This document shows, piece after piece, positions 37,611-51,367 of a stretch of DNA of 64,000 nt. Below the pieces are notes generated by a model that was not told the DNA's origin, ran no database searches, and was given only the letters and a program-made list of their open reading frames with translations. Made by a program: the position numbers and the translations under genes. Source of the stretch: Heterobilharzia americana (taxonomy: Eukaryota; Platyhelminthes; Trematoda; Strigeidida; Schistosomatidae); NCBI GenBank assembly GCA_944470555.2, contig CALYCZ020000056.1, positions 62,001 to 126,000 of the forward strand, written 5' to 3'. Numbering within the stretch: the first letter of the stretch is position 1; every line of letters begins with the position of its first letter.

Positions 37611-40600
37611 GTTTTACGTGTTATTCCATTGTCCAGTTTCCCCTTGCGCTTTCTTTTCTCTTCTCCTTTCAGTACCAGCCTGACGAGAAAGTCCTAAGCA
37701 ACACTTCGATCAAAAAGTATCAACTTGCTGGAAGTCCTACTTCGCACCTAATACTGGAGACTGATGTCAGAGGTATCCAACTGGCTCGCCCCGACTTTCC
37801 TGTTTCTTGAACGGTTTAACAACCAACTCACCTCCCTACCAGTACCCTAAATGCTATCACATACGAAACCCCAAGTACAATAACTGGTCTCTGATTTCAG
37901 GTCCGTGACAAATGCAACGGAAATCTGGATAAACAGTCCAACCGTAGAGATCATTTTACCTAACGGCAACACATCCATAATAACGTTACGCAAAAGCTTT
38001 CTCTAGCACTTTGTCTGATATCAATACATCTAATAGAAGTCGATTAACAGTCAATGTATCTCATTGACGGTGTTGCATACTTTAACGTGAAGCCTATGAA
38101 GCTTTACACATGTGTAATATTCACCATTGTTGAACGACGATACTTCCAGTCTTTAATTAGTTGCACCACAGCGAATGTTTTCAGTACTACCGATCTAAAC
38201 TGCTAGAAAAGGTAACACTTGAAGAGTGAGAAACACATGAACTTAGACATTCACCTGGATTGAATGATTGTATGGACACTTACTTATTCCTGAAATCACT
38301 GAAGTAAGTTATTGTTGGTCAATAAATCTATGAACATAAGAATTACTGTTAAAATAGACGTTTATCTGACGAAACACTGGGTCTTGCAGATAGGTTAACC
38401 ATGTCGACCACTCACAACGCAAACACCGAATATTGCACCGTTTGATGTGAAGAAAGAATTGTGAGCAGAAATGACCTAAACTCAGAACGATGTATATGTA
38501 CTGTAACGTGATATTTTCCTGCTATTTTCATAACATTTAGACACTTGGTATCATGATAGAGTTCAATGTCCTCCCTCTGTATCATTCAACACTGTTAAAA
38601 CCTTTTATGTTTCTCTGCAGTTATCAATTTGATGAAGCCTGCAAACTGGCCTCTCATGTTAACTTCATAACTTGAGAATAAGGGTGCTTATTATTATTAT
38701 TATTTATTAGTATTCTATAGATACCCAAACCAGGTTAGTTTTTCGCGGCTTGAAATAATTTGGTCATTAGGAACATGACATTCATTTTTTGATGTCTGTG
38801 CTTTGAAGTGGGAATGAAACTATTTTGTTTGTTTCAAATTTATTGGGAAACTCCGATGCCAGATAGCGAAACGTAGTACTGTTTTCATGAACAGAAACTT
38901 CATCCTACCAAGCAGAAAGCTGAAACAGATAAAAACATAATAAATTCAGTGTCCTTTCCGGAATAGGTTTACAGCTTTTGAATAGTCGGAAAAACGCAAT
39001 GCTAAAACAAGGCTTGTCAGTTGATAATCTTCGAGTAATCCCCGTATATGGGAATATATTACTATCATGCCAGCTCAGGTTTTGGGTAAAAATTGAGTGA
39101 GATGACTGAGCAGTGTTTCACTGAGGAACATGCCGGAAAAAACTTGGCTAGGCAATATGAATCACAAGGATCCTTTGCAAACATACTTCACGATAACCCT
39201 CGGGATTTTGAAGTCCGATTGATGAGTTCAGGTTTGCACATAACTGTAGTCAAACAGCCTGTGGCAGTCCATATAATTTTTAAAGTTGGTGTTCATCACG
39301 CAGAAGTCGGTTGGAGAACTGGTGAAAAACTGGGAGCCCTGGACAGCTATTTCTTCCGAGTGTGCGACTCTTCAGTAGTGCATACCCAAGACCACGCAAA
39401 GGGTTAAACCCAGAAGCTTCAGGCCTCGTAAAGAAACACGTCACCATTGAGTCACTGGGTTGGAATCCGATGGTCAACATATTCCTACCTATGCTGCTCT
39501 GCGATATGACGCAATGTTCATCCCTGTCGAGATTATAGGCCTACATTGTCAGAGAGTCACATATCAGGAAGAAGCGACTGTGCGGTACTTCCTAGTCTTC
39601 AGTGATTCCTCAGCTGATCTTATTCTGTGATGAATACCAAATCCAAATCAGTGAACTCGATGAACTCCAAAACTGAAATAATCTTTGTCTTGGTAGCCCA
39701 CTTCACCAGAAAATTCTCTCTGGTAGTGGTCACGCTAAGAGCCGCTATCACCATAGCATGAATAAATCACGCTTCGATGCTAGTTTGATAAATAATTCAT
39801 TCAGTTGGCTGAAAGCGGTTCAGCAGCAGTTGGCTTTTCGTCACAGATGGCCAGCATTCTTCTCCGATTTTAACCACCCTTATCTGAGGGATTCATAATT
39901 AAATGTCCACCACACCTTTCCTTGAGCTTCTTAATGCAATCTTTATGGCTGTTGCCAGCCTGGATATTCACATCAAAATGTAGGTTCGGAACCATGGACA
40001 TTCACAGTAATGACCGGTTTTGTATAGATGTTTCTTGAGTTCTGCGACAATGCGCCGTGATCCTTTGGATTCCCCTAATGGTCGGAGCTCCTCTTCAGAC
40101 GCCTCATGAAGAAGCAATTTCATGTTGCTTGGATAATTAGAAAGCATCGGCCAGCCGTAAATACCTTTCAGTACTCAGTTCATCCATATACCCCATCAAA
40201 CTTGTATATTACTGCGCCCTAATCTTTCTTCGTATCTACCTGTCGGTAATTCAACATCTTCAATTTCTGCAGACGTTGATAATGATTGAAATTCATGGAA
40301 TAGACTCCGTAGTTTCTGAAGACTGCTACCCGAATTGCATATCTGCGCAGTTAATACCTTCGACCTTCAATACATCTGTCAATAAGCCTTATGTGCCAAA
40401 ACACCAGCATCTAGGTTCGCTTACATTTGCTGCTTTTGCGGTCTTGCAGGTGTATATAGTGTTGAGGCTTGAGGATTGGATTTAAGTTAATCGTTGTCTG
40501 TATTGTTTGGCTGAATATAACTGCTTAAGAAGTAGAAGAAAGAACATAAGCTACAGTTTTCAACTTGCCACCTCTGCTAGTTCACCAATGAAATCTAGTT

Positions 40601-41543
40601 TAGGCCGGGAGAAGGAAGTGTTTTGTCAAAAATAATACAGCCTCCTACTGACAGCCAAACTTTCTGATATGTGTGATATAGAAGTAGATTTTGATGCTTA
40701 CTCGAGAAAGCTAGGTCAGGCACTGGGGTACTTAAATGTCATTATCAAAAGCCAGAATGAAAGGATAAATGTTGGCGGTTACCTGTAACAACGGTCCTTA
40801 AATTTCACTAAATTCAGGTCGGTGAGATATTAATATTAATGGTGGTATCATTCTGAAAGGTTTTATGGGAATAGCCCACAGAATTTTCGGCATGTCATAT
40901 AGCATCATTTGGACAGAAATAATGCATATGTATACATAGCATAAGAACAACACAACACAACTTAGGAATAGTTACTCTGTCTACAACTTCCTGAAGAATG
41001 CAGAGTTGACCTAGATAGACAATCACAATGACAACCAAATTCATAATACATAAATAGTAGCAAGCTGTGTACTCATTGATCAGTTTGCCTTCAAAGATGA
41101 AAGGTAATTGTGGAATGGACTACTAAAATAAAAATTTATCTTTGTCTGTGAACTTTGCATGAATAATTTACTCCTAATACATTAAAAGTTGACTAGTTAT
41201 TTCATTTCTAATACTTTCTTCATCACACAGAAGAAGAGCTAAATATGGTATTATAGAGCTTTTGTGTCTATTAGTAAATACTCAGTCTTATGTGTTTACC
41301 TCTGGTCTTTCCTAATGACCAACACACAGAGGGCTTTGAATGAAGAGGATGCTGGTCATCTGAAAAAATGACTCGTGCCAGGTGTTAATACGTCTGTCCA
41401 CAACAGTTTAACTAGAAAGTCTAGAGATACACCACCAGTTCTGCTGACAATCTTCAAAGTTTGGAACAGTCAGTCTCTTTTATAAATTTCGATAGCGCAA
41501 TTAGAAGACAAAGTTTATCTGGACAATGTGATGTATTCGATCA
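37611..41543. other. no gene recognised; one coding-like scrap
   Basis: Contains an ATT microsatellite at 38690-38708 and an unrecognised 104-codon frame at 39093-39407 (+). On the minus strand, 40170-39890 reads as a coding-like stretch: LLLHEASEEELRPLGE, RRIVAELKKHLY, then after a frameshift KDCIKKLKERCGG. This looks like a dead gene or element that I cannot name. The rest is AT-rich without support. Confidence 0.3.
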
Positions 41544-41621
41544 ATGCATTTCGAACAACCTGGTCACATATTTACATTTAAATTTACAAGTGACTGTGTG
41601 ATCAGGTTGTTCAAAATGTAT
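41544..41621. repeat. inverted repeat hairpin
   Basis: Arms 41544-41568 and 41597-41621 are 25-base inverted copies with about three mismatches around a 28-base spacer. No element ends or target duplications were recognised. Confidence 0.5.
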
Positions 41622-42104
41622 GGCGCAAATATATAGGGGTGCGTGTTGCAATTCAGTAACGTTCGATCAACCCTACTTAACTCGATGTGCTCTAGTGCCT
41701 GCTTAACCAGTATTTTACCCAACGTGTAAGTACTGATAACAAAACACAAATCAAAAGAACTGATAAGCAATGTATTTGAAGGAGCTATGTATTTAATTAA
41801 AGTAAATGTAATAATTAACGAATGAGGGAAAAGTTTAATCAACTTATCTGGCTTGTAAGGCTGAACTAGGGTCTCGGAGTACGTGCATGGTAACCAGCAC
41901 AATGGGGCGCAAAATTGCGTCCAAGCCTGCTCGGATGCATGCTCGTTAAAACAAAACTTAAAACACCCTAAGCATCCGGAGGCAAGCTAGAGATTTATTT
42001 AGTTAATTTGATTTAAACTGTTTATTTCAGCCCTAGTTATATTTCGGCGCCAGGAAGGTGCACTACAAATACATCACGTTATTCAGACAAACTTCGTTTT
42101 CTAA

Positions 42105-45081
42105 TTACGCTATCGAAGTCTTCAAGGTTCTAAGCGGTATGGCGTAGTCCCATTTCAGCAACTCGGGAAAAAATAAAAGGGAAGTACCAAAGGAGAACAG
42201 GCAAGATGCAAGAGAGAGAGGCTGAGTTATACCAAACAGTCCCAACTTCCTTATACAGAAAGTTAGGTGGAAATTTCTTTTTGAAATTGGTAAGATATGG
42301 ACGGACCAGGAGAAGTCCAAAGAAAAACACACGCCGAGATAAATCAAACTTGTAGCATTCTCTAATACACAACAACCAATAGAACTGGAATCATGAGAAC
42401 TAAACAGTCTGCACAGGGTTTCTTCTCGTTTGAAACTGAAGTTTATGGGCTGATATTTTGAAGAATTAAGCATAAGACCCTTCCCGGCGACCATCCTATA
42501 GTAATAGATAGGAAATCATTCATTTGGGAACAATCTACTGAAGAGGAAATAAGTGTGGAAATTGTTAGGCCATCGGCATGCCTGATGAAATTGGTACCAG
42601 CTACAGATGGTAGATCACGCAGAAAGAAAGAGAAAAGACGAGGAAAGGATAGCTCCCCGGGGAATTCAAGTCACAGAAAGCAGAGGCGTAGCACTTCCCT
42701 GTGTCAGCCGTATGTTGTTTCCTTTCAGAGAAATAGGAACACAGCCAGGTGATTATCCATGAATCAGTATTAGTCCTGGCTGGCTTTTCTAGCAAAAGAG
42801 GTTTTGGGACAGAATCAAATGCTATAGTATGCTCTAAAAAAGCACTCATGACACACTTCACATTTCTATCAAAATTATAATGCATTATCCGGATATAAGA
42901 TTTAGGTGGCATCATGATAGCTTGGTCTGAATGCAAACTGATAAGGTTCACCAGAAACCTTTAATGAAGGTCCAAGCATGAGTATTATTGGCCTCTCTAC
43001 TAGTTTCAAAAAAGGAGGACTAACTGCAATCAGACGGAATTTCAGAAATGAGCCTGGAGCCACAGACTTAGATACGGAGACTATTTTAATATCTTTCCAT
43101 GTACCTGGCATAGTGTATTCTGAAAATGATCTGCTAAACGTGTTAGCCAGTGGATGGCACAAAATATCAGCACACCCCATGCATATGAATGTCCACTTAC
43201 CATCCGGACCTACGCTGTGTGAAGGGTTCAGGGACTTGAGACATTTAAAAACAACCTTCTCAGTGAATTCCGGACAAGATTCCTCATTGGAAATATGTGC
43301 ACACAGGGAGATGGAACAGGTAAGTTGGCGTATGAATGATTTGTTTAAGGCACAGAAGTCAACATGTGCTTCTTTACTACAGTGTTTACTACCAGTGAGG
43401 ACTTTGAAAAGTTTCTACATACTGAGAGAGCCTTTGGTCGACAAACGTTTCTGGTTATATAGTAGAGTCCGACGTGTAATTTCCAACCTAATCAGAATAT
43501 TCAGTCGACGAACATCAGCATTATCACTTACTTTATATATTCTCTCTTTCTCTCATCTTAGTGTCTTAGGCCGGTGAGAAGATATACAATCGAAGCGTAG
43601 GAAAAGCTTTTCTCTAGGGCAAGAGATATTCAGGCAGAAATTAAGATTACATGTCACATCATCAATAGTGTCGTTCAAAACAACGCTACCAAATATATTC
43701 CAGTCTGTACATTGTAGCATTTCTCTTAGATTAGCTATGTTACTAAGTGAACACTTTCTATGTACAATTTTCTAATATATGAAGGCTGATATGTGTGGTT
43801 TGACATATGTCCCGGTCAGAACAAATATTATGCAATGATCTGAGCTCAGCAGTGAGGCTATCTTTCGAGTTTCATATATCTCAGTATCACTGATGAATAC
43901 CAAGTCTAATGTTGTATTCTGATGTGTTGTGAATTTGACAAGGTTCTGATGACCATAAGTTTTGAGAAAGCTTTGGTCACGTGAATTGAAAACACCGCAT
44001 ACTATCGACAAGAAACCACAGAGTATAGGGGCTACGAGTTATGTGAATGTATCAGAGAAACCAGATATTTCGGACTAACAGGAACCACGCATTATATAAA
44101 TATTTATGGTATAAATAAGGCGATACTTGTTCGAATGTTTTGAGCTGCATTTAACGGTGATGCAGTCTATGTAATGATCTGAGGATGTCAAACATATGCA
44201 ATCTGAAATGTTCCAATGGGTATTGATGGAGGTAGCCACACCACCCAAACATTTATTAGTAGGGGTGCATCGATGCTGACGGAAAATCTTGAAGCCATTC
44301 AGAGACACCAAATTGTCACCATCAAGTTCATGTAATCAAGTTTGTTGCATTGCAATTACTTCAGTATTACGGTACACATCGGTAGATTTAACAGATTATA
44401 AGTAATTCCCTTTTGCATGCAGTGACTTGCAGTTGATGCTTGTAGTTTCAGGTAGAGTAATTTGAGATAAGGTTATTCTCATCAAAGTACGTCTCCATCC
44501 ACCGTGATGCTGTTTCCTCACCTTATTTGATACTGGTACCGCAGAAGGTCATAAAAGTTTTAAAAATATGCAAGAATATATAATGCGATCAGAGAACATA
44601 ATAAATTGATCAAAACGAACAAATTATAGAAAACTTTGATGAAATTTGTGAAGTGGAAAATTAGGCATCTCAGCTATTCAGGCAGGCCGCTTGCCATCTG
44701 TATTCAGTAGTGATTATTTATGGTGCTTTCTTAAGTGTAGTTCAGCAGTTTGTGTAGATTAGAAATATACTCTGAAGGTACACACATATTTTGAAGTGGA
44801 ATGTTAAGTCCACTATTCTTGAGTACATTTTGCATTGATGTACAAACAATCTGTTCCAGTATTGAACTACAGTCTATACCAATTGGTATTTTGAAATGTA
44901 GCGCAGTTATTTTCTTGTCTAAACCATGGAGTAATCGTATATAAAATACTGGTAATATAAAGTGCGATTGAAACTTGGTTGCACGAAAAAATTTTGCCTT
45001 CATACCAGAGAAGTGTATGAGCTGTATAGGAATACAGTTTTCTTGTTTAACAGTAACACAGGGAAGCGACTGAGGCATCAT
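42105..45081 (-). mobile_element. degenerate CR1/Jockey-like LINE
   Basis: Minus-strand non-LTR element in frameshifted pieces, in order: an unassigned N-terminal frame (45081-44731); endonuclease pieces 44311-44075 (GFKIFRQHRCTPTNKCLGG, DCITVKC) and 44011-43772 (NLVKFTTHQNTTLDLVF, SSDHCIIFVL); RT fingers 43180-42902 (GTWKDIKIVSV, FRLIAVSPPFLKLVER, QFAFRPSYHDAT); RT palm 42951-42601 (AFDSVP, WLCSYFSERKQ); and a post-palm piece 42494-42105 (LMLNSSKYQ, YLGVCFS). The catalytic YADD region is lost. A different family from the CR1-like copies at 29 and 35 kb, since the endonuclease and palm blocks differ. Confidence 0.8.
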
Positions 45082-45698
45082 CTATCAATTATCGCAATAA
45101 AAATTTTCAATTTTCCCCCACCATTCAGGATCGATGTGCATATTATTTAAACCACTGTAGTTGACTGTATATAACGACATCTAATTAAAGTTTTGGTGGC
45201 TGATTTACACACGTAGGAGCTAGACCAGTTAAGCTTCAGTTACTAAGGTTACTTCCCCCGAGTGTATATTAACTAGATTCTTAGAACATGTAGCCTAAAT
45301 GAATCTGAACAGAGTTTATTTTTATGTCAAGTTATCAGTTCAAACGACTAGTTACTACTTCCCATTGTTGTAATCACATTTGTCAAAAGTGATAGCATTA
45401 AATTATCGTAGGACGTTCAGTGGCCATTCGATTTTGTTCCTGCACGTGCGTTAAACGCCAGTATCTAAAACGATGCTGTATATCTCTCTACTCACAGTGT
45501 ATGTACGATGATCTAGATTCCAAGATATTTGCCAGGGTATCTTTATCCCCTATATTTCATGCCTACAGATTGTATATATTATTTGAACTGCTCCTACGCG
45601 CTCCTTTTTTCGCCCATAGATCAGATTTTATATAGTGCGCCAGTGTTCTGATTGTCTCCTACCTCGTTAAATGTACTAATTATTCTTTGTGTTTCAAG
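45082..45698. other. no gene seen
   Basis: AT-rich. The 71-codon frame at 45420-45635 has no recognisable motif. Leads into the candidate exon at 45699. Confidence 0.35.
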
Positions 45699-45794
45699 GT
45701 TACTGGGGTACTGTAAACTCAGTTGATTACCAATCTCTTGTTTTCTCGTTGCGAATCATTCGGGTTGAACCTTCTCAACCTTTGACTATCAACT
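45699..45794 (+). CDS. candidate internal exon, unknown protein
   Basis: I do not recognise the protein. What is seen: a pyrimidine-rich acceptor (TTCTTTGTGTTTCAAG, ends 45698), then 96 bases open in one frame (YWGTVNSVDYQSLVF then SLRIIRVEPSQPLTIN), then ACT|GTAAGT, a consensus donor at 45795. Both ends are phase 1, so the exon is symmetric. Exon phase matches the candidate at 56554-56658, and the joint would give a cysteine codon. Support is only the splice signals and open frame; chance cannot be excluded. Confidence 0.35.
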
Positions 45795-45800
45795 GTAAGT

Positions 45801-48800
45801 CATAATCATTCGTTCTCTTAACTTTACATTGTAAACATTTTGCCTATTGTTTTTCAGGAAACTTGAATATGTTCTGGCTTTAGAAGAATTTGAAATGCCT
45901 GATAAAAGGACACTATTCATTTTGATCACCCATTGAATATTGTGTATGTCAGCATTACACTGAATGCACATTGTTAGTTTCCGTAATATTTCATTCGTCT
46001 GAATGCATACTAACACAGCATCTCTTTATTTCTTTTCATTCAAGCTTTCAGGGAGCAGACATGTGGTAACTGATGCACTGACGTGTCTACACCTACCTTG
46101 AGATATTACTGGTATCCAGCAATAGATATTTGTAGTGCAGATAAGGATATTCGCCAAAACCGGTAAAAAAATCCAAGTTGTTTTATCGATGCAAGTAGTA
46201 TGATTTTTGATAGGTTGTAAGCGTTTTTATCAAACATTACGTTACACGAGATGCCATGGTGGGTTAATGGACTGTGTTTGAAGCAGAAAGACTACTGATG
46301 ATCTGGTCATTTGAAATCTTGTCTCCAGGTATACAGTCCAGCCATTCAGAGTAGGACCTTCCAAGATTTAAATAACTTCCAGTCAGTACGGATAATATAT
46401 ATACATCAAAGCGCAGTGAAGTCAATTAATTGTATCCTGACATCTTCTGCACGCTGATCTAATGTTGTAGATCATTTTGTCATACAGTCAGAGCACCAGA
46501 AAGTTTAGCACTATGGTATGTTTTCATTCATATCGGACTGTTGAAGATAATTGAAAGAAAACCCGACTTCCTCTAAGTTTGCTGCTTGCTGGCTCTCTAC
46601 AGGAAGGCTAACTTGAGATGTGTAGAGATCTGATGTTTTCTAAGAAATTCTAGTCAACATTCGTGGAGCTTCAGTCTGAGTGATAATTACTGAGGTCGTA
46701 AAGCCTCAACAAACTTCATGAAATTGATAGTGTTATAGTGTCCATTAGGATTGCCTAGATTCGCATAAGAAGCATTAAATCCCTGCAGCGTTTTGAAGCC
46801 AACCGTTTTTCTTCGAAGTCTTGGGAAAGAGAACGTGAAGCAACGTGTATGTATCAGATTGGTTGGAGAGAGAAAAATGGGTGGGATATTCTAATTTACA
46901 AAAGGTCTGGAAATGGTCAAGGCCATTGTAAATATACTTAGACCCTTGCCTTTTGTAGATATTTTGACTGTGAAATCTATCTTTTGTCGCCTTACCGTCT
47001 TTTCCACCTATCGAGATCCTGAGTGACCATCAAGGGGTGGAATCTGAAGATTATTGTTCAAGTGTCCACTGTCGCTCATCTGTCATTAATGTAGAACTGA
47101 AATACAGGAAATAACGAGGTGTCAGCGGAGAAGCCCATATACTAACGGAGACCAATCAATTTGGTCCAGTCAACGACAGGATAATAAAAGCAATAACATG
47201 AAAACTACATCCATCGCATCATACCTTGACCACTTCAACAGATGTAGACTGCTACAAACTTATTTGGCATGATTCACAGCAAATGCCCAACATTTTTAAG
47301 CTGCAAGCGTGATGTTTAACGTAATTATGAATTTTGTTTACACTTGAAAAGGCTGTAAAAAGGAAATACTGTTCCTAGTTCTCATGAAGTACGAATTGTG
47401 CCATTTTATATTCGTCTTATGTTTTTGTTGCCAAACACAGTGCAACTGCTCATTTTAATGCTTGGGCCTTTGGATAACAAATACACGGAAAGATGAATTA
47501 GAGATCGCTCGTTAAGTTTAACCTGGTAAGGCTATTAGGGTAGGTTGAAGCATGGGATATACATCTAGCATATTCTAAGATTCCAACCACCGCTCTCTTC
47601 TTTTACTTCATTTTGGAACATAACAAGCTGTTCTGCCCATTCTAGTGCCAGATCCAATCAAATATGTACCACGTAAGCTGAGAAAAATGAATTTCACTTG
47701 TCCATCTCTTATCGCCTCAAATAGCTTGTGACAATGTATCACTCAGGTTAGTTAGAAACGATTTGAACTGTAGAGGGTTGTATACTATTTAAAATAGGCT
47801 TGGAAATACGGCACTAGTAGAAGTGAAGAAAAATCTGGGATTTCGCATACTTAGATATAAAAGGATTAACACACAGGTATTCCATGCACTACATTCCTCC
47901 TCTCTTTTCATAGGATAGTTTATTGAGGTTTCATTCATTGGCCTAAGTACTTCATATTCTGTCGTGCAGATAAAAAAAACCTGTGAATAGATAAGTAAAT
48001 ATGACAAATTTCATGTTGTTATTACATGGTAGGGAGAACACTGTGGATAAGAATAATAAAAATACTGGTATGAATCTTGGTTCATTTCTCTACACGCCGA
48101 TTTTTGTAACACTACGTTTTTTTTAGTATCAACTGTTTCAAGTCCACCAAGGAATTTCTGTTTATGAAAAGATGTGAGAAATGATGACACTAAGACGGTG
48201 AAACATTGATGTCATGACCGTGTTCAAGTTATAACTGATAATTTGTCTAACAATTGACGAGCCAACCTTCTTCTCATTCAACTGACTTCAATTTCTTGTT
48301 ATTCTGATGTGTTTGCTATCACTTCCTTTTATGTCAGTCAAAAGATAGCTGGGAATAGAATATTGCGGAGTGTTAAGGACAAGCTATCTCATCGGGTCAC
48401 CTCAGTGTGTGTCGAAAAGTTATTTGCTCCTGTGGAGCTGTTTTGAAAGGCCACATAAAGCGCGCACTTTCCTAAAGCATCTCTGAGCACTATCCTGTAT
48501 GGTTGTCAAGAGGAGGATGTAGATCGACTAACAGTTCAATTTTTGAACATTTCGTCAACTGTGGACATACAGCTCGACTAGAGTCGTCCTTCAGTGTCAT
48601 CTAAAGTGTCAGAATAAACACTTCAAAAGATGTACGCTTTCAACAGGTGTGTACATCAGAAGCAGTGGAAATTCATCGATTCAAGCCTGATCCCTGCACG
48701 CAGAAGTGTGTTCAATCTTACCATAGTCTTAATGCAGTTTTTTCGGTTTCACATTTATATCGCTGAATTATTTTGAATTTGATGATTTCTCAACTTGAGT

Positions 48801-51072
48801 CAGATACTAGATCTTCAGAAATTTTGTGAGAGTTTCAGAGAGTTTCAGATGCACGTTAAGAAAGAAGCAATAAAACAATAGAACGTCAGCCAATTGTCAT
48901 CAAAGATAGGATTATAAAAATTTGCATATATCTGAGTTTGAAAATCTGACAGAATTATGTAACGTAGATGTCTGAAGTCGTGTGAGCACCTACATATAAT
49001 TATGAAGGATAGATTGAGCTAAAAACACCACCAACTAACAGCAAATACTCCTGTTCCACTGTTCTTTGCATAACATAATGTAATTCGTTGCGTAAATATA
49101 CTAGACCAGAGTAATCGCATGTCATTCTCACATTGATAAACTAAACACAATCAATGCACTCATACGTAATTAACTCACAGCACACTATAGAGCGCATTAT
49201 CACAAGCTTTCAATAAAATGAAGCAATTTTCGGAGAGAATGAGTTGTTTGTTGATGTGTGTCAGAAGAATGTGATGTGGGTCAATATCATCCTGTTGTTA
49301 AAGGCTTGAAATCGAGTTAACGGTGAGGATATATATGTTATAGGTGTTACAAATGAGTGGAGATTTTTACAGCACCATCAAAATGTCATTTCGCATTCTA
49401 CTGACGATAAACCACTTCTTCACAAAACATTGGAGCTTCCATTCTCAACAATGTAACAACTCATAACATTTCTGAGTTCCCGGATGAATTTCAACTATTG
49501 TCTACATTTCGTCTGCAATTCGTGCATTGTTTTGGAGCTCAGTATTTTGTTCCTCGGAGGTGCAACATAGTCAGTCATTCGACAACTTTGTTGATTCGTT
49601 GAATTACTGGATGCCTGTCATTCCTACTCACCCTGTTTACCCTACTTCGAAATGATCACATTTACGTTATTCAGAGATACTTTATTGATATACATTATCT
49701 GTGTTGATAAAACATTTGTTGTGTGGTGGTGGTGAATATGGCTAGGATGAGTATTCATTTATTCCTACAGTTTCGATTTTGTTATTATATCAAAGTTGAA
49801 ATTCGTTGAGATTTGGTCCGACGCATTACACTCTATCCGAATGTCACATGGAGAATACATGGTTTCAAGCATACTGCTTGTATGAACACGTTTTGATTTT
49901 TCTGGATGAGGTTGTCGACTGCAGGTGATGTTGAAGTGTTGAGTGAGAAAATAAGATTTGTGGAAGTAGTTAGATGATTCAACATTCAACCATTCAGAAA
50001 ATTAGCCTTAGCGTGATAGGTTACAGACAACCAACCATGTATTATGAGATTCTGTAATGGAAATGCTTGAGAAGATGACCACATTTGGTCCAACGGGTCT
50101 GCAAAACACATTGACCATCAATTTCCTCATCCAAGCAACAATTAGCATTTACAGATTCCAATAAGTTTACATACAGAATCTCCTGGTTGATATTTAAAGA
50201 ATTTTACCACCTCACCGTATCGACCATTTAATATGGTGCACGTGGTATAGATAATAATTGTGAATCATACCAATTTGTTTTTGAGTTGGTATGTGACCGA
50301 GAAAGTTGTGCATATAAAAATGAAGAAGGATGCAAAGTGGCTTAGGTGATAAAAACAACACGAGAATGGCTGTGTTCTGTACACTTTTAGAATTGATTAG
50401 TTTACTTTGGCCTAATGGTTTCGATGAATTAGCAAGAAATAAAACTCTAATTGATCAGTCATAATCAGCTACCATCTGAAAGCCGAAACGACTAGTTCCA
50501 TTAATTTACTGAGTTCATTAGTAATGAGATCATTGTTATCATCTACTAGCAACCAAACATCAACTTGTAGTTTAATAATGCTTATTTATGGGTGTACTTA
50601 TACCATGACTGTAAAAATAGAAGGTATATACATACCCACACACGTTTGTAAGAGTTGAAACCAACTGATATTATAGTCACGAGTGAAATCACCTCAGGTA
50701 ACAGATTGACTTACAAAGTTAAGATTCATGTTTTTGGGTACTTCAGTCGAAGGCTTATTTCAGCAGATATTTTACTTCGAATCGACACTGACCATTAAGT
50801 GTGTTGCCATAACTGCTATCATTTTGAATCATCTACATTTCTGTGAAATCCTAAGCTGTCATTATCAGTAACAGGATGAAATACTGAGAGGTGAAGATGA
50901 TGAACATCAACGTCGCAAGCACTTTTTTCTTCTCTTCAGAGGATAAGGCAGAAGAAGCAACTCAGTGTACAAGCAGTAGTTCACTATTCAGACTGATGAA
51001 TTGCCAAATCAATATGTTCACGAATTCTATGTATATTCTCCAACTCAGTGACATTGTTCGTCTCACTAAACT
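45801..51072. other. no gene recognised
   Basis: More than 5 kb of AT-rich sequence with only short frames. A scrap near 48490-48560 reads TILYGCQEEDVDRL, faintly like the LLYGCETWPLKVEDMRRL block of RTE elements, so a very old RTE remnant may lie there. If the exon at 45.7 kb is real, this is intron. Confidence 0.35.
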
Positions 51073-51083
51073 GCACTGTCGAT

Positions 51084-51356
51084 TTGGAGACCCTAGGTGA
51101 TATGGCTCAGAACCGAAGTCAGTGGCGCAGATGTATACACACATTATCCTCATCTTAACAGCGCTATACCGAATCTCACCATTTTGTCACTCCTCTTTCT
51201 TTTCTTTTCGTACTTTATATTCCTTTTGACTGCATTCACTTATCTTCATCCTTCGCCTCACTACCTTTTTACTTGATGTGCTGATATGAGGTGTGGCAAC
51301 TCGGACCGTGAGGCAGTAATGCCTGGTCCTATGTTGATTATGATGATGATGATGAT
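51084..51356 (+). mobile_element. 5'-truncated RTE (subfamily A) 3' end with perfect TSD
   Basis: 273 bases closely matching 23637-23913 of the near-intact copy: the last codons of ORF2, the stop, the 3' untranslated region and the TGATGATGATG tail. It is flanked by a perfect 11-base target-site duplication, GCACTGTCGAT, at 51073-51083 and 51357-51367. Few differences from the near-intact copy, so the insertion is recent. Confidence 0.92.
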
Positions 51357-51367
51357 GCACTGTCGAT

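Noticed and set aside
37400..37810. 136-codon open frame after the CR1-like LINE with a strong internal acceptor (CTTCTCCTTTCAG).
   Set aside because: It overlaps the pyrimidine-rich 3' region of the LINE and has no motif; a similar pyrimidine tract occurs inside the same LINE at 35640.
40273..40449. Open 59-codon segment between a TTTCTGCAG acceptor and a CAG|GTGTAT donor, phase 0-0.
   Set aside because: The donor is weak and neither the composition nor any motif supports it; it lies next to degraded coding-like sequence. Could be reconsidered with transcript data.
48480..48580. TILYGCQEEDVDRL reading, like the RTE C-terminal LLYGCE block.
   Set aside because: Only about a dozen residues fit and the flanks do not; too weak to annotate as an element.
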